Assembly (NCBI GenBank): GCA_041482015.1
Contig: JBGPCZ010000040.1
Location: forward strand, 1-38,245
Reading direction: 5' to 3'
Length of the DNA: 38,245 bases
Source: JACQFK01 sp041482015
GTDB taxonomy: Bacteria; Planctomycetota; MHYJ01; JACPRB01
The notes under the pieces are model-generated. The model had not been told where the DNA came from. It saw only the letters and a list, made by a program, of their open reading frames with translations, and made no database searches. A program made the position numbers and the translations under genes. Shown one piece after another: positions 1-8,241 of the stretch (its first letter is position 1; each line of letters starts with the position of its first letter).

Positions 1-1
1 A

Positions 2-616
2 TCACTTCCAAGCTGGCCGCGCTCCATTTCTACCAGCTCGCCATACCAGCCCCGTCGCCGCCATCCGGAAGTTTCGATCAACAAGCCGCGGCACGCGGTG
101 CGGCGGTGTTCAGCGCTCCGGGCCGATGTGTCCGGACTCGACCGCCAGATGCAGGATGCCGACGAACTCGTCCGGATCCGCGCCGCAACCGCGCTGTGCG
201 GAGCCGGCTCCAAGGCGGCCGCGGGATGGCTCATCGATCGCGGCTTCATGCCGCTCTCGCTGAATCAGTTCCGGAAACGGTCTGAATGGGCCGCGCTGCA
301 GGAACCGGCGGCGGAGATGAGCTGGGAAGGATCGCCGCGCGAGATCCTCGAGCGGTTCGCGGCGTCGAGCGGATGGGTCCTCGTCTGGCCCGAGGATCTT
401 CCACGGGACGACTACTGGACCGCCGAAAGCGTCCGGGTCGCGGGCGCTCCCTCCCCCAAACGACGGATCGACTCGCTGGAGAGGATCTGCAACGGATCCT
501 ATGCCGCCGGTCCCTACACCGTCATCCTCGAGGAAGGAAAGCTGCGAGTGGTGAATGCCGCTGCCGCGGCGGCGTTCTGGAAGGCGTGGTGGGCGGAGTT
601 CCGGGACAAGAAGTAG
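2..616 (+). CDS. HEAT-repeat exported protein, C-terminal end only (paralogue 1)
   Basis: The reading frame is open to the left window edge, so the start lies outside. From about position 130 the protein aligns by eye with the end of the HEAT protein that stops at 4608. One HEAT-like helix pair (DADELVRIRAATAL) matches DSDRHVRIAAASSL there. Then comes a roughly 80-residue STN-like segment (REILERFAASSGWVLVW ... YTVILEEGKLRVV), and the protein ends in a Trp-rich tail, FWKAWWAEFRDKK. The same tail closes the other two HEAT proteins (FWKTWWAEQK and HWERWYKENGK). The first 95 bases read poorly as HEAT sequence, so a frameshift there or a different start is possible. Role unknown; HEAT arrays bind proteins, and the paralogues carry signal peptides, so a periplasmic or surface scaffold is the inference. 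Confidence 0.6.
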   Translation, partial: SLPSWPRSISTSSPYQPRRRHPEVSINKPRHAVRRCSALRADVSGLDRQMQDADELVRIRAATALCGAGSKAAAGWLIDRGFMPLSLNQFRKRSEWAALQEPAAEMSWEGSPREILERFAASSGWVLVWPEDLPRDDYWTAESVRVAGAPSPKRRIDSLERICNGSYAAGPYTVILEEGKLRVVNAAAAAAFWKAWWAEFRDKK

Positions 617-707
617 CGTCGGCGCCTTGCTTGAAGCCCATCAGCGCCGGCCCCAGCACGGCCCGCGCGCGCGATTTCTCGGAAAACCTAGCAGAGAGAA
701 GAGCGTC

Positions 708-739
708 ACGTCATGAGACGTCGCGTTACGACACGTAAC
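708..739. other. Two tandem short hairpins
   Basis: ACGTC-ATGA-GACGT (708-721) and GTTACG-ACA-CGTAAC (725-739) are perfect inverted repeats three bases apart, about 90 bp after the HEAT stop codon. They could end or stabilise the HEAT transcript. No T-run follows, so a classical intrinsic terminator is not supported. Confidence 0.35.
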
Positions 740-901
740 CGCCTCTGAGGGGTTGCAGTCAATCGTCTCCCGAAAGATTCGGAAAGTTCTCGCACTTAGA
801 CTCGGGCTTGGCCTCAATCCACCGCCACCCGGTCTCCCAGCCCTAGAGAAACTCGCGCTACGCACGTCTACCGGAAGGACACGCAGAGCCATGGGCCTCG
901 G

Positions 902-971
902 AATCTTTCTGATCTTTTTTCCGCCGTTCCCCATCCGGTTGGGGGGTGAAGGTGCCTTTAGGGGTAGAGGC
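902..971 (+). repeat. Intergenic direct repeat, copy 1
   Basis: About 70 bp, closely matching 1132-1202. Both contain a T-rich stretch, a CCGTTCC-like block, a G-run, and the identical 20-base run GAAGGTGCCTTTAGGGGTAG followed by AGGC. A weaker relative starts at 993 (GGACTTTTTGAGG). No coding potential is shared between the copies. Confidence 0.6.
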
Positions 972-1131
972 CATGATGCCACGGCGATGCTCCGGTGGAC
1001 TTTTTGAGGGTTTTTTCCAGACCCTCCTCCGGTTCGGCTCTCGAACGGTACTCCTGGGTAGGAGGTGATATGGCAGCACGGCAGGACGCGATGCGACCGA
1101 CGATCACCCCGGGCTCGGCGCGAAGGGGGGC

Positions 1132-1202
1132 GGACTTTCTGAACTATTTTTCGCCGTTCCTCATCGGATCGGGGGGATGAAGGTGCCTTTAGGGGTAGAG
1201 GC
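1132..1202 (+). repeat. Intergenic direct repeat, copy 2
   Basis: Second copy of the 902-971 repeat, about 230 bp downstream, with a few substitutions in the first half and one inserted base. The second half is nearly unchanged. It ends about 35 bp before the first of two strong hairpins upstream of the sigma factor. Confidence 0.6.
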
Positions 1203-1235
1203 TCACGCGATGGCTCAAAGGAAAAAGGCAAGGGA

Positions 1236-1343
1236 GCCGCGCCTCCGGCGCGGCCGAGCGAAGGGCAAGGGGGAAGGTCATTGGAATACTGAAGGAAAGG
1301 GGCTCCCCGCCCCGCCTCCAGCGGGTCGGATCGAAGGGGAGCC
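1236..1343. other. Pair of strong GC hairpins upstream of the sigma factor
   Basis: Hairpin one is GCCGCGCC-TCC-GGCGCGGC (1236-1254), a perfect 8-bp stem. Hairpin two pairs GGCTCCCC (1301-1308) with GGGGAGCC (1336-1343) and contains an inner CCCGC-CTCCA-GCGGG hairpin (1311-1325). Both apical loops expose pyrimidine/CUCC-type sequence complementary to a Shine-Dalgarno. They may be leader RNA structure or a terminator; no T-run follows either. Confidence 0.4.
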
Positions 1344-1443
1344 AAGGGATAGGGTCGATAAGAAGGCCCTCCGTCGCTGCCTCGCGGGCGAGAAGGACGA
1401 CTGACGGAAGTTCATCGGGACCCTGTACGGGGCCTATTGGGAG

Positions 1444-1926
1444 ATGCTGTTCCGAAAACTGATCAAGAGGTTCGGACCCAAGTACATCGAAGACAAGGAG
1501 GACGCCGTATCCGACTGCTTCGCCAAGCTCCTGAAGGGCCTCTTGGCCGGAGAGCTCAAGATTTCGGCCAAGGGAGCCTTCTGGTACCTCTACAAAGCCG
1601 CCAAACGGCGGTACGCCGAGATCCGGGAAGCACGGATGGGGACCGTGACGCTCGACGACGCTCCAGAGGAGGCCCAGCCGGTCACGCCTCGGACGCCCCT
1701 GGACGAAGCCATCGAACTGGATCTCAAGCCCCGCATCCGGGCCTGGATCAAGAAAAAGCTCTCGCCCCAACAGGCGAAGGTGGCCCTGATGCACCTCGAT
1801 GGCGCCAACCTCCGGCAGATTGCGGCCAAGCTGGGAATCACGTTCGAGGCCGTCAAGGTAAACCGCTCGCGCGGGATGAAGACGATGCGCAAGTACAAGA
1901 AGGAGCTGAAGGAGTTGGCGTCCTGA
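1444..1926 (+). CDS. Small sigma-70-family (ECF-like) RNA polymerase sigma factor
   Basis: A 160-residue protein with a region-2-like N-terminal part (MLFRKLIKRFG ... DKEDAVSDCFAKLL) and a clear region-4 helix-turn-helix near residues 110-155 (LSPQQAKVALMHL ... LRQIAAKLGITFEAVKVNRS). It would direct RNA polymerase to a specific promoter set. The first ATG is at 1444, but the same frame reads good region-2 sequence further upstream (KFIGTLYGAYWE) to a TGA at 1402-1404, and is then open back to 1177. So the natural N-terminus is either at a non-ATG codon such as CTG 1423, or the gene carries a nonsense mutation. No anti-sigma gene is adjacent. The next gene follows after 30 bp and is probably co-transcribed. 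Confidence 0.75.
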   Translation: MLFRKLIKRFGPKYIEDKEDAVSDCFAKLLKGLLAGELKISAKGAFWYLYKAAKRRYAEIREARMGTVTLDDAPEEAQPVTPRTPLDEAIELDLKPRIRAWIKKKLSPQQAKVALMHLDGANLRQIAAKLGITFEAVKVNRSRGMKTMRKYKKELKELAS

Positions 1927-1956
1927 TCGCCCAGTCAAGGCAAGGAGATCTAACGA

Positions 1957-2373
1957 ATGAAAACAGGCTTCACCCTCGTGGCACGACTCGGGTCGGCGGG
2001 GGACCGATACCCCCACATCCTGGTCGACACCCACAACTGGGTTCTGCGTCTCGGACCGAGCTATCGCCGGGACGAGAGGTATTACTCAAGTCTCCCGTCG
2101 CTCTTCGAGGGCATGGTGGAGCACTTCTTGCGCCGCCGCGTGAGCCTTGCGCCTGTGGACGGCTTCGAAGCGCTCGCCCGGGAAATAAGGGCGGGGATAA
2201 AGGATCTCCGCGATCTCGCGACCACCTGCCTCGAAAGTCTCGTCAAAGAAAGGCAGCCATTGCCCCAAGTCGCGAAGCGCGACCCGGGATCGACCTTGGG
2301 GACTCCCTCCGGCGTCCCCGCCCCTGTAATCGCCTTCCCTGCCCGGAAGCTGATAGGCAACGGCAATGGCTAA
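1957..2373 (+). CDS. Hypothetical protein, 138 aa
   Basis: Starts at ATG with a good Shine-Dalgarno (AAGGAG at 1942-1947), 30 bp after the sigma factor, so probably the same transcript. The N-terminal two-thirds (HILVDTHNWVLRLG, RRDERYYSSLPSLFEGMVEHFL) looks like a small soluble alpha/beta protein of the kind found on phages and integrative elements; a loose resemblance to DUF5405 is only an impression. The last third (about residues 86-117) is encoded by a 97-bp sequence repeated at 4617-4713, where it stands outside any recognisable gene. The C-terminus may therefore be a fortuitous read-through into a repeat. No function assigned. Confidence 0.6.
   Translation: MKTGFTLVARLGSAGDRYPHILVDTHNWVLRLGPSYRRDERYYSSLPSLFEGMVEHFLRRRVSLAPVDGFEALAREIRAGIKDLRDLATTCLESLVKERQPLPQVAKRDPGSTLGTPSGVPAPVIAFPARKLIGNGNG
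2212..2308 (+). repeat. Duplicated block upstream of HEAT gene 2 (copy A)
   Basis: 97 bp matching 4617-4713 with about 7 differences by hand alignment (about 93 percent). Of the base changes in the frame of the overlapping gene, four alter the residue and two are silent, so conservation does not look protein-driven. It is followed, after about 96 bp absent from copy B, by a second homologous stretch of about 100 bp that runs up to the HEAT start codon. Confidence 0.75.
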
Positions 2374-2406
2374 GGATGTTCTCTTGAACAAGTCGCATGC
2401 AAATCG

Positions 2407-2508
2407 CATGAAGATTTGTTCGGCCGGCTCAAGGGATGACCGGGCCAATTCCAAAAGTTCGACGGCTCTCCATCGTCTTAAACGTTAGAATCCTCCGGGA
2501 GGTAGGAA
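2407..2508 (+). promoter_or_regulatory. Conserved upstream region of HEAT gene 2, including RBS
   Basis: Aligns with 4712-4813 upstream of HEAT gene 3 (roughly 75-80 percent by eye). The best-kept parts are TTCGACGG (2459-2466), CGTCT-AAACGTTA (2473-2487) and the ribosome-binding site with GTG start (GGAGG at 2498-2502). Shared placement suggests a common promoter. I cannot fit a clean housekeeping -35/-10; recognition by the sigma factor encoded at 1444 is possible but untested. Confidence 0.45.
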
Positions 2509-4608
2509 GTGTCGCTCACCCAGTTCCTTCTCGTGGTTCTTGCCTGCGGCTTCGTCACGCAGGACGATCCTACGCGTCAAGCCCGCGCGCTCATCGAGAA
2601 ACTGCGGTCCGAGAAGATTGACGAGCGCGCGGAGGCCGCGCAGAAGCTCAAGTCGCTTGGTATGCAAGCGATCCCCGACCTAGAAACCGCAGCAAAGGAC
2701 AAGGATCCCGAGGTCGCCGGCCGGGCGAAGCACCTCCACCGCGTAATCTCGATCATGCAGAAGGTCGGGCCCGCCATCTTGAAGGCATTCCCAGAGATCG
2801 AGGAACGTCTCGCCCGAGGAGACGATCACTCCTGGACGGAGGAATTCCTTGCGGTAGTTCAGGATGGAGTCAAGGGCGGCCGAAAAGTGCGCGCCCTGCG
2901 CGTCAGTGACGTTGAGCCCCTCGCGGTCGCCGCGATGAGAGGTGCACGAGGCACGGAGGAGAAGGAACGGGTCTGTCTGACCCTCGTGAAGTGCAGGATG
3001 CTCTCGGCGATCCCAGAGATCGTCAGGCTCTTGGAAGACGGAAACGAGCAAGTACGGGCAGGCGCTCTTCGCGCGCTGGCGGAATTGAAAGGTACGCCAG
3101 CGATCCCCTCGATCATCCGGTGCCTCGAAGACAAGAAGCCGGGGGTCCGTGCCCAAGCGGCGTACACTCTGGCGGAACTTGAGGCGAAGGAGGCGGTTCC
3201 CCAACTCGTTAAGGTCCTCAAATCGGCGGTGGCCTGGGAGAAGGAGGCCGCCGCCACCGCCCTCGTCGTCCTTGGCGCTACAGAAGGCATCTCAGCACTG
3301 GAACAAGTACTCAGGGATGGGGCCGAAGGACCCTCTGTGGCCGCCGCCAGAACGCTAACTCAGGTGGATCGGAAGAGGTACCTGCCAGCGGTCATCCCAT
3401 TGCTGCACACAGGCCAGGCCCACTTGCGGATAAAAGCTGCCGACGTTCTCGTGGGGCTGGACGCAAAGGAATCGGTTCCCGAACTTCTCAAGCTGCTCAA
3501 AGACCCCGACGTTTATGTCCGAGTCAATGTTGCCACATCCCTATCCGAGCTCAAGGCGAAGGAGGCCATTCCCGAGATTCTGAGGCTGATGGAGGAGCCT
3601 GAGGCGCAATACTTCCGAGAATCGTACATCTGGAGCCTTGTCCGTCTTGGAGCGCAAGAAGGTGTGCCTGTCATCAAGGTTTGCCTCAAGGATAAGAACC
3701 ACTGGGTTCGGTGCCTCGCCATTTCAGCCCTGAGGAAGCTGAAGCTCCAGGAAGCGATTCCTGACATCACCCCGTGCCTGAACGATGAAAACGTTTATGT
3801 TCGTCTTGAAGCTTGCCGTTCGCTCGGGCTTATGGGAGTCCGTGAATCGGGGCGCGGCCTCATGGGCTTCCTTGAAGAGAAGGACGAGTACGTCCGGGCG
3901 GGGTCGGCCGAGACGCTCGGAGAGACCGGCATCAAGGAGGCGATCCCGGCATTGCTGAAGCTGCTTCACGATGACTCGGATCGAGTCCGTGTGGCCGCCG
4001 CGGAGGCTCTTGGTTCGCTCGGGGCAGAGGAGCCGATCGCCGGGTTGCTCAAGCTCATGGGTGAGGGTGGTTTGAAGGATCGCGTGGGCACAATCCAGAT
4101 GTTGGGAAGGCTTCAAGCCAAGACCGCGATTCCCGAGCTCGTCCGATTGATGGGAGACTCCGATCGTCACGTCCGGATAGCGGCCGCATCATCGCTTTGC
4201 GTAATGGGAGCCAAAGATGGAGTTCCCCTCCTTCTTCGGGATTCTGCTGATCTCCACGTTCTGAACGCACTGCGTCGCCCGGAGGCGTGGAAGCGCCTCC
4301 GTCACATCGTCCCTACGGACCACCCGCGCTACTCGACCCTGCGCGAGGAGATGACGTGGCGGGCTCGAGACGCGGGAGTCCTCCTCGAGTGGACGTGGAA
4401 CCTTTCGGACAACAACTGCAGGCCTTGGGAGACAACCGCGGAGGGGGGCCACGGTTCGTGGATGGTGCGCACAAAGTTCCTTGAGAGTCTGGAAGATGCC
4501 TTTGAGTACAGCCCGTTCGGGGTCATTCTCGAGACGGATCACGTTCGCGTTGTCCGCCAGGAAGAGGCGCTCAGATTTTGGAAGACCTGGTGGGCCGAGC
4601 AAAAGTGA
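2509..4608 (+). CDS. Exported HEAT-repeat protein with STN-like C-terminal domain (paralogue 2)
   Basis: GTG start, six bases after GGAGG. The 699-residue protein has a short signal peptide (FLLVVLACGF, cleavage near VTQDD), then about fifteen HEAT/PBS-lyase-type repeats of 30-31 residues (for example KEAIPALLKLLHDDSDRVRVAAAEALGSL read in consecutive motifs), roughly residues 20-590. The last 95 residues lack repeats and resemble an STN domain (EMTWRARDAGVLLEW ... FGVILETDHVRVV), closing with FWKTWWAEQK. HEAT arrays are protein-binding scaffolds; STN domains occur at the N-terminus of secretins and TonB-dependent transducers. I infer an envelope scaffold; the ligand is unknown. The start is supported by the homologous GTG in paralogue 3. 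Confidence 0.85.
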   Translation: MSLTQFLLVVLACGFVTQDDPTRQARALIEKLRSEKIDERAEAAQKLKSLGMQAIPDLETAAKDKDPEVAGRAKHLHRVISIMQKVGPAILKAFPEIEERLARGDDHSWTEEFLAVVQDGVKGGRKVRALRVSDVEPLAVAAMRGARGTEEKERVCLTLVKCRMLSAIPEIVRLLEDGNEQVRAGALRALAELKGTPAIPSIIRCLEDKKPGVRAQAAYTLAELEAKEAVPQLVKVLKSAVAWEKEAAATALVVLGATEGISALEQVLRDGAEGPSVAAARTLTQVDRKRYLPAVIPLLHTGQAHLRIKAADVLVGLDAKESVPELLKLLKDPDVYVRVNVATSLSELKAKEAIPEILRLMEEPEAQYFRESYIWSLVRLGAQEGVPVIKVCLKDKNHWVRCLAISALRKLKLQEAIPDITPCLNDENVYVRLEACRSLGLMGVRESGRGLMGFLEEKDEYVRAGSAETLGETGIKEAIPALLKLLHDDSDRVRVAAAEALGSLGAEEPIAGLLKLMGEGGLKDRVGTIQMLGRLQAKTAIPELVRLMGDSDRHVRIAAASSLCVMGAKDGVPLLLRDSADLHVLNALRRPEAWKRLRHIVPTDHPRYSTLREEMTWRARDAGVLLEWTWNLSDNNCRPWETTAEGGHGSWMVRTKFLESLEDAFEYSPFGVILETDHVRVVRQEEALRFWKTWWAEQK

Positions 4609-4616
4609 GGGACCTG

Positions 4617-4713
4617 GATCTCGCGACCACATCCCTCGAAAGTCTCGTCAAAGAAAGGCAGCCATTGCCCCTGGTGGCGAAGCACGACCCGCGATCGACC
4701 TTGGGGACTCCCT
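4617..4713 (+). repeat. Duplicated block upstream of HEAT gene 3 (copy B)
   Basis: Second copy of 2212-2308, starting 9 bp after the stop of HEAT gene 2. Here it is intergenic and directly joined to the second conserved stretch (4712-4813), without the roughly 96-bp segment found in copy A. Confidence 0.75.
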
Positions 4714-4813
4714 TGAAGATTGCTTCGAGCGGCTCACGGGATGACGGGCCTGATTTCCAAGATTCGACGGCCTTCCTTCGTCTCAAACGTTACACTTCTC
4801 CATGAGGTTGGAA
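4712..4813 (+). promoter_or_regulatory. Conserved upstream region of HEAT gene 3, including RBS
   Basis: Counterpart of 2407-2508. TTCGACGG and CGTCT-AAACGTTA are kept in the same order, and GAGG sits six bases before GTG 4814. This favours GTG 4814 over ATG 4802 as the start of the gene. Confidence 0.45.
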
Positions 4814-7800
4814 GTGGCGCTTACCAAGTTCCTCTTCGCTATCCTCGCCTGCGGCATCGTCGCGCAGGACGACGAGAAGAAGATCGATCGGCTAATCGAG
4901 GCGCTCGACGCGGAGACCCCCCAGGAGCGTGAGCGCGCCCAGCAGGCGCTCGCCGACGCAGGCACGAACGCCGTCTCGCGGCTCAAGGCGGCGCTCCCGA
5001 AGGCGACTCTCGAGCAGCAAACCCGAATCAAGGAAGCACTCCGCGAGATCGCGTTTCGGGTCGAAGAGTCGATGCTCGAAATCGAAGGGCTTCCCCGCCG
5101 GCTCGCGCGTATCGTCCCCGGCTTCCGCGAGCGATTGCTCTCCGATGACGAGGCATCGACGCGACAGGTCCTCAATCAAGTGCTGGAACACGGTGATTCC
5201 TCGCTACAGCTCAAGCTCGAACTCGGCGAGGATGCAGCGATCCTCAAGCGCGTCCTCGAACGGGCCAGAGGATCCGAGCTCAAGCTCTACGCAATCCGAC
5301 TCTCCGGCCGCACACAGCTCTCGGGGATCGACGAACCGCTCGCGCGGCTGGCCTCCGATCCGGACAAGGCGGTGCGTGACGCCATCCTCGCCTACGCCGA
5401 CCTGATCCCCCTTCCTGGCGCCGAGAGAGCCTTCGCGGCCTGTCTCAAAGAGGGGACCGCAGACGAGAAGAAGAAGGCGCTCCATGCGCTCGAGAAGATG
5501 GACACTTCCGCTGGCCTCGAGGTCGCGCTCACGGGCCTCGAAAACGAGTCAGCCGACATCCGCTGCCAGGCGACCCAAATGGTTGCCTTGAAGTCCCTGC
5601 GCCGTGTCGCGCCGACGCTTCGGAGTTTACTTAAAGATCCCGTTCCCAAAGTGCGCGCCGGGGCCATCTGGGCGCTGGAGTACCTAGACGTGACCGAGGT
5701 TGCGGAAGATATCCTGGCCCTCCACAACGATCCAGACGAGGCGGTGCGTGCGAGCGTCCTCTCCGCAATCGCGCGTTGGCACATCCCCGAGGGAAAGGAG
5801 ATCGTCCTTAAGGCGCTTTCCCTTGATCGCAACGCCATCACCTTCCATGCGGCGATGCGAGCGGCTGGCGCGATCAAGTCGCGCGAGGCGATCCCCAGGC
5901 TTGTCGCAATTCTGAAGTCCGACGACGAATGGAAGAGCCAGGACGCGGCGAATGCGCTCGCCCGGTTCGATCTCGGCGAGCGAGAGAAGGAGGTCGTGGA
6001 GTTCGGGCGCAGCGGTGATCCGAAGGCGAAGCGGCGCGCAATCATCGCGCTTTCGGGAAAGCCCTCGGTTCAGGCGATCGCCGCCTTCACCGCGGCGCTT
6101 TCTGATCCAGACGTGATGGTACGAGAGGCGGCTATCGCGGGGCTCCAGTCCGCACGCGGGCCGGAGGCGCGCCAGGCGATCCGTGACGCGCTTAAGACCC
6201 CCGTAATCCGCAAGGGCCTTCTCCACGCGCTCGCGCGGTCGCCGGAACGGGTTGATCCGGCGCTCATCATTGAGTTCCTCTCCGATTCCGACCCCGAGGT
6301 GATGGAAGAGGCAATCGAGGTCGTACAGAGGCACGGGATCTACGAGGCAATCCCCATGCTTGAGAAGATCGCCGCCCTGGATGCGATCTCAGGGGCACTT
6401 CCGAAAACCGTCGACGCAATCCATCTCATCGAAGGCGCCTGCAGCCCGCCGCGATTCCTCAAGCTGCTCGATTCAGCCAACGAAAGGATTCACTACCGCA
6501 TCTGGGGCTACATCCTCGAGCGGGGCGACGAAAGCGTGATCGAGGCGGCAATCTCGCGCTTGGAGAAGGAGATGGACACACGGACTGACTATCTCCTGCC
6601 CATCCTCTTGAAGCACGTCTCGGAGAGGAGCAACAAACTGCTCGCGAGACTTACAGAGAGCCCCGAGAGGGAAGTCCGAATTAGAGCGACGTTCGCACTC
6701 GCGAAGAGGAACGATGAGCGTGGCCTCAAGCTGGCTCGCGAGTATCTCGCGGGAGGCGACCTGTACCTGACGCAACGGGCGGCCGAAGTGCTCATCGAAG
6801 CAGGGCATCCCGACGACCAGGCGATCCGAATCCAGGTCGCCGCGATTCGAGGAGCCCAGCCTCTTCAATTGAATTACTACCTGCGCCCGCTCGCTCAGAC
6901 GCGCCGGCCGGAGGCCAAGGAGTTTCTGCTCGCGCGGCTCACGGAGTTGGGCCAGCTCTCCGTACCCGACAAGGAGGAGTTGACCCGATGGTTGCCCGCG
7001 TATCCGCGCGGAACGTTCGACCAAGGAATCCACGAACTTGTCGCAAGTCCGAATGGGAACGCGCGGCGCGGCGCGGCATGGGCGCTCGCGCGTCTCGATC
7101 TCGACGATCGCCGGAAGGTGCTGACGAAGCTGCTCAAAGACGGCGAGGGTCTCGTCCGCGCCGAAGCGGCTCGCGCTCTGTCCCGCGCGAAGCTCGAACG
7201 GGTGCCGGAGGAACTCCTCGCGTGTCTGGCCGATGGATCAGCCGAGGTTCGACAGGCGGCCGTCGAGACTCTGGGAAAGATCGACCCCATGCTGCTTCTC
7301 GACAGGATCGAGAAGCTTCTCTCCGATAAATCTGTGGTTGTGCGCGAGAAGTTAATCGAAGCGATCGAGAAGGGCAAGATCCGCGTGCCGCCTTCCCTGC
7401 TGGTGAAACTTCTGGATGATCCGGGCGAAAAAGTGCGAATCGGCGTGGCGCGCGCGATCGCAGCGCTTGAATATAAAGAGTGCGCTGACCGACTCGTCAA
7501 GTCATGGAAGGAAGATACGTCCGATTGGGTCCGTCTCGACGCAGCGCACGCGTTGCTCCGGCTTGGCCATGAGAAGGGTCTCGAGGCGGGGCGCGGCCTC
7601 GTCCTCCCCGGCCGCTGGCACGCGGCGCCCGCTTCGCTCGAACTCATGCGGCGGTGCGACACGGCGTCGATTCCCGCGGCAGTCCGGTACGTCGCACAGG
7701 AGTTCGGCTCGTATATCGAGCCGCATCGCACGCTCTTCGCGATGAACTGCTTCACGAAGCCGGAGCTCTACAAGAAGGCGCGGGAAACGCGCGTCGATCT

Positions 7801-8068
7801 CCGCGGCTGGAGGGGCACCAGGCGCGAGTGGATCAAGAAGTTGAGCGACGCACTGGGCCTTCCCTTCGAGGTCGATCCGGTGCTGCCTGCGTCCGTACTG
7901 GACCAGCGCATCAACTTGGATATCGAAGCCACGATCGAAGAGGAAATCTCCGAGCTCGGTATCGACGTAAACGCTTCGTGCATCCTCGAAGAAGATCGGG
8001 TGCGCGTGATCCACCGTTTCGCCGCGATCTCTCATTGGGAGCGATGGTACAAGGAGAATGGAAAGTGA
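4814..8068 (+). CDS. Large exported HEAT-repeat protein with STN-like C-terminal domain (paralogue 3)
   Basis: About 1084 residues from the GTG start that aligns with paralogue 2 (MALTKFLFAILACGIVAQDD: signal peptide, cleavage near AQDD). An ATG twelve bases upstream is in frame but spaced less well. HEAT repeats run from about residue 15 to 970, more degenerate than in paralogue 2 (for example DPVPKVRAGAIWALEYL, DDPGEKVRIGVARAIAAL). The final 100 residues form an STN-like unit (WIKKLSDALGLPFEVDP ... CILEEDRVRVI) and the tail HWERWYKENGK. It is the largest of three neighbours with the same architecture and shares promoter DNA with paralogue 2, so co-regulation is likely. Function beyond envelope scaffolding cannot be assigned. 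Confidence 0.85.
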   Translation: MALTKFLFAILACGIVAQDDEKKIDRLIEALDAETPQERERAQQALADAGTNAVSRLKAALPKATLEQQTRIKEALREIAFRVEESMLEIEGLPRRLARIVPGFRERLLSDDEASTRQVLNQVLEHGDSSLQLKLELGEDAAILKRVLERARGSELKLYAIRLSGRTQLSGIDEPLARLASDPDKAVRDAILAYADLIPLPGAERAFAACLKEGTADEKKKALHALEKMDTSAGLEVALTGLENESADIRCQATQMVALKSLRRVAPTLRSLLKDPVPKVRAGAIWALEYLDVTEVAEDILALHNDPDEAVRASVLSAIARWHIPEGKEIVLKALSLDRNAITFHAAMRAAGAIKSREAIPRLVAILKSDDEWKSQDAANALARFDLGEREKEVVEFGRSGDPKAKRRAIIALSGKPSVQAIAAFTAALSDPDVMVREAAIAGLQSARGPEARQAIRDALKTPVIRKGLLHALARSPERVDPALIIEFLSDSDPEVMEEAIEVVQRHGIYEAIPMLEKIAALDAISGALPKTVDAIHLIEGACSPPRFLKLLDSANERIHYRIWGYILERGDESVIEAAISRLEKEMDTRTDYLLPILLKHVSERSNKLLARLTESPEREVRIRATFALAKRNDERGLKLAREYLAGGDLYLTQRAAEVLIEAGHPDDQAIRIQVAAIRGAQPLQLNYYLRPLAQTRRPEAKEFLLARLTELGQLSVPDKEELTRWLPAYPRGTFDQGIHELVASPNGNARRGAAWALARLDLDDRRKVLTKLLKDGEGLVRAEAARALSRAKLERVPEELLACLADGSAEVRQAAVETLGKIDPMLLLDRIEKLLSDKSVVVREKLIEAIEKGKIRVPPSLLVKLLDDPGEKVRIGVARAIAALEYKECADRLVKSWKEDTSDWVRLDAAHALLRLGHEKGLEAGRGLVLPGRWHAAPASLELMRRCDTASIPAAVRYVAQEFGSYIEPHRTLFAMNCFTKPELYKKARETRVDLRGWRGTRREWIKKLSDALGLPFEVDPVLPASVLDQRINLDIEATIEEEISELGIDVNASCILEEDRVRVIHRFAAISHWERWYKENGK

Positions 8069-8241
8069 CCCCCAAGGAGCTTATCGGAGTCTCAAGTCAA
8101 GTGGTCTGCGCGGTCTCAAAATCGTTGATAACCTTTTATCCTTTGGGCCCTCTTAGCTTATGAAGTAGATCGGGACAGCGGACTCCGGTAACCTGTGGCC
8201 AGGCTTCTGCATCCCAAGCCAATCTCATAGGAGAGATGGGT

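Larger units (their letters stand above)
617..1443. other. 0.8 kb region without a convincing gene; repeats and hairpins
   Basis: No frame here has credible protein character; the open frames are Pro/Arg/Gly-rich on both strands and match no family I recognise. It holds two adjacent short hairpins just after the first HEAT gene (708-721 and 725-739), a direct repeat of about 70 bp (902-971 and 1132-1202) with a weaker third copy from 993, and two strong GC hairpins (1236-1254 and 1301-1343) ahead of the sigma factor. It may carry the leader of the sigma-factor transcript, or be recombination debris. Confidence 0.5.

Noticed and set aside
641..1345. Minus-strand 234-codon frame in the intergenic region
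   Set aside because: Pro/Arg/Gly-rich low-complexity sequence with the direct repeats translated in it; no family features and no ribosome site.
2082..4786. Minus-strand frames over both copies of the upstream block that share FAT-GNGCLSLTRLSR
   Set aside because: The similarity follows from the DNA duplication; there is no start context and flanking parts are unrelated.
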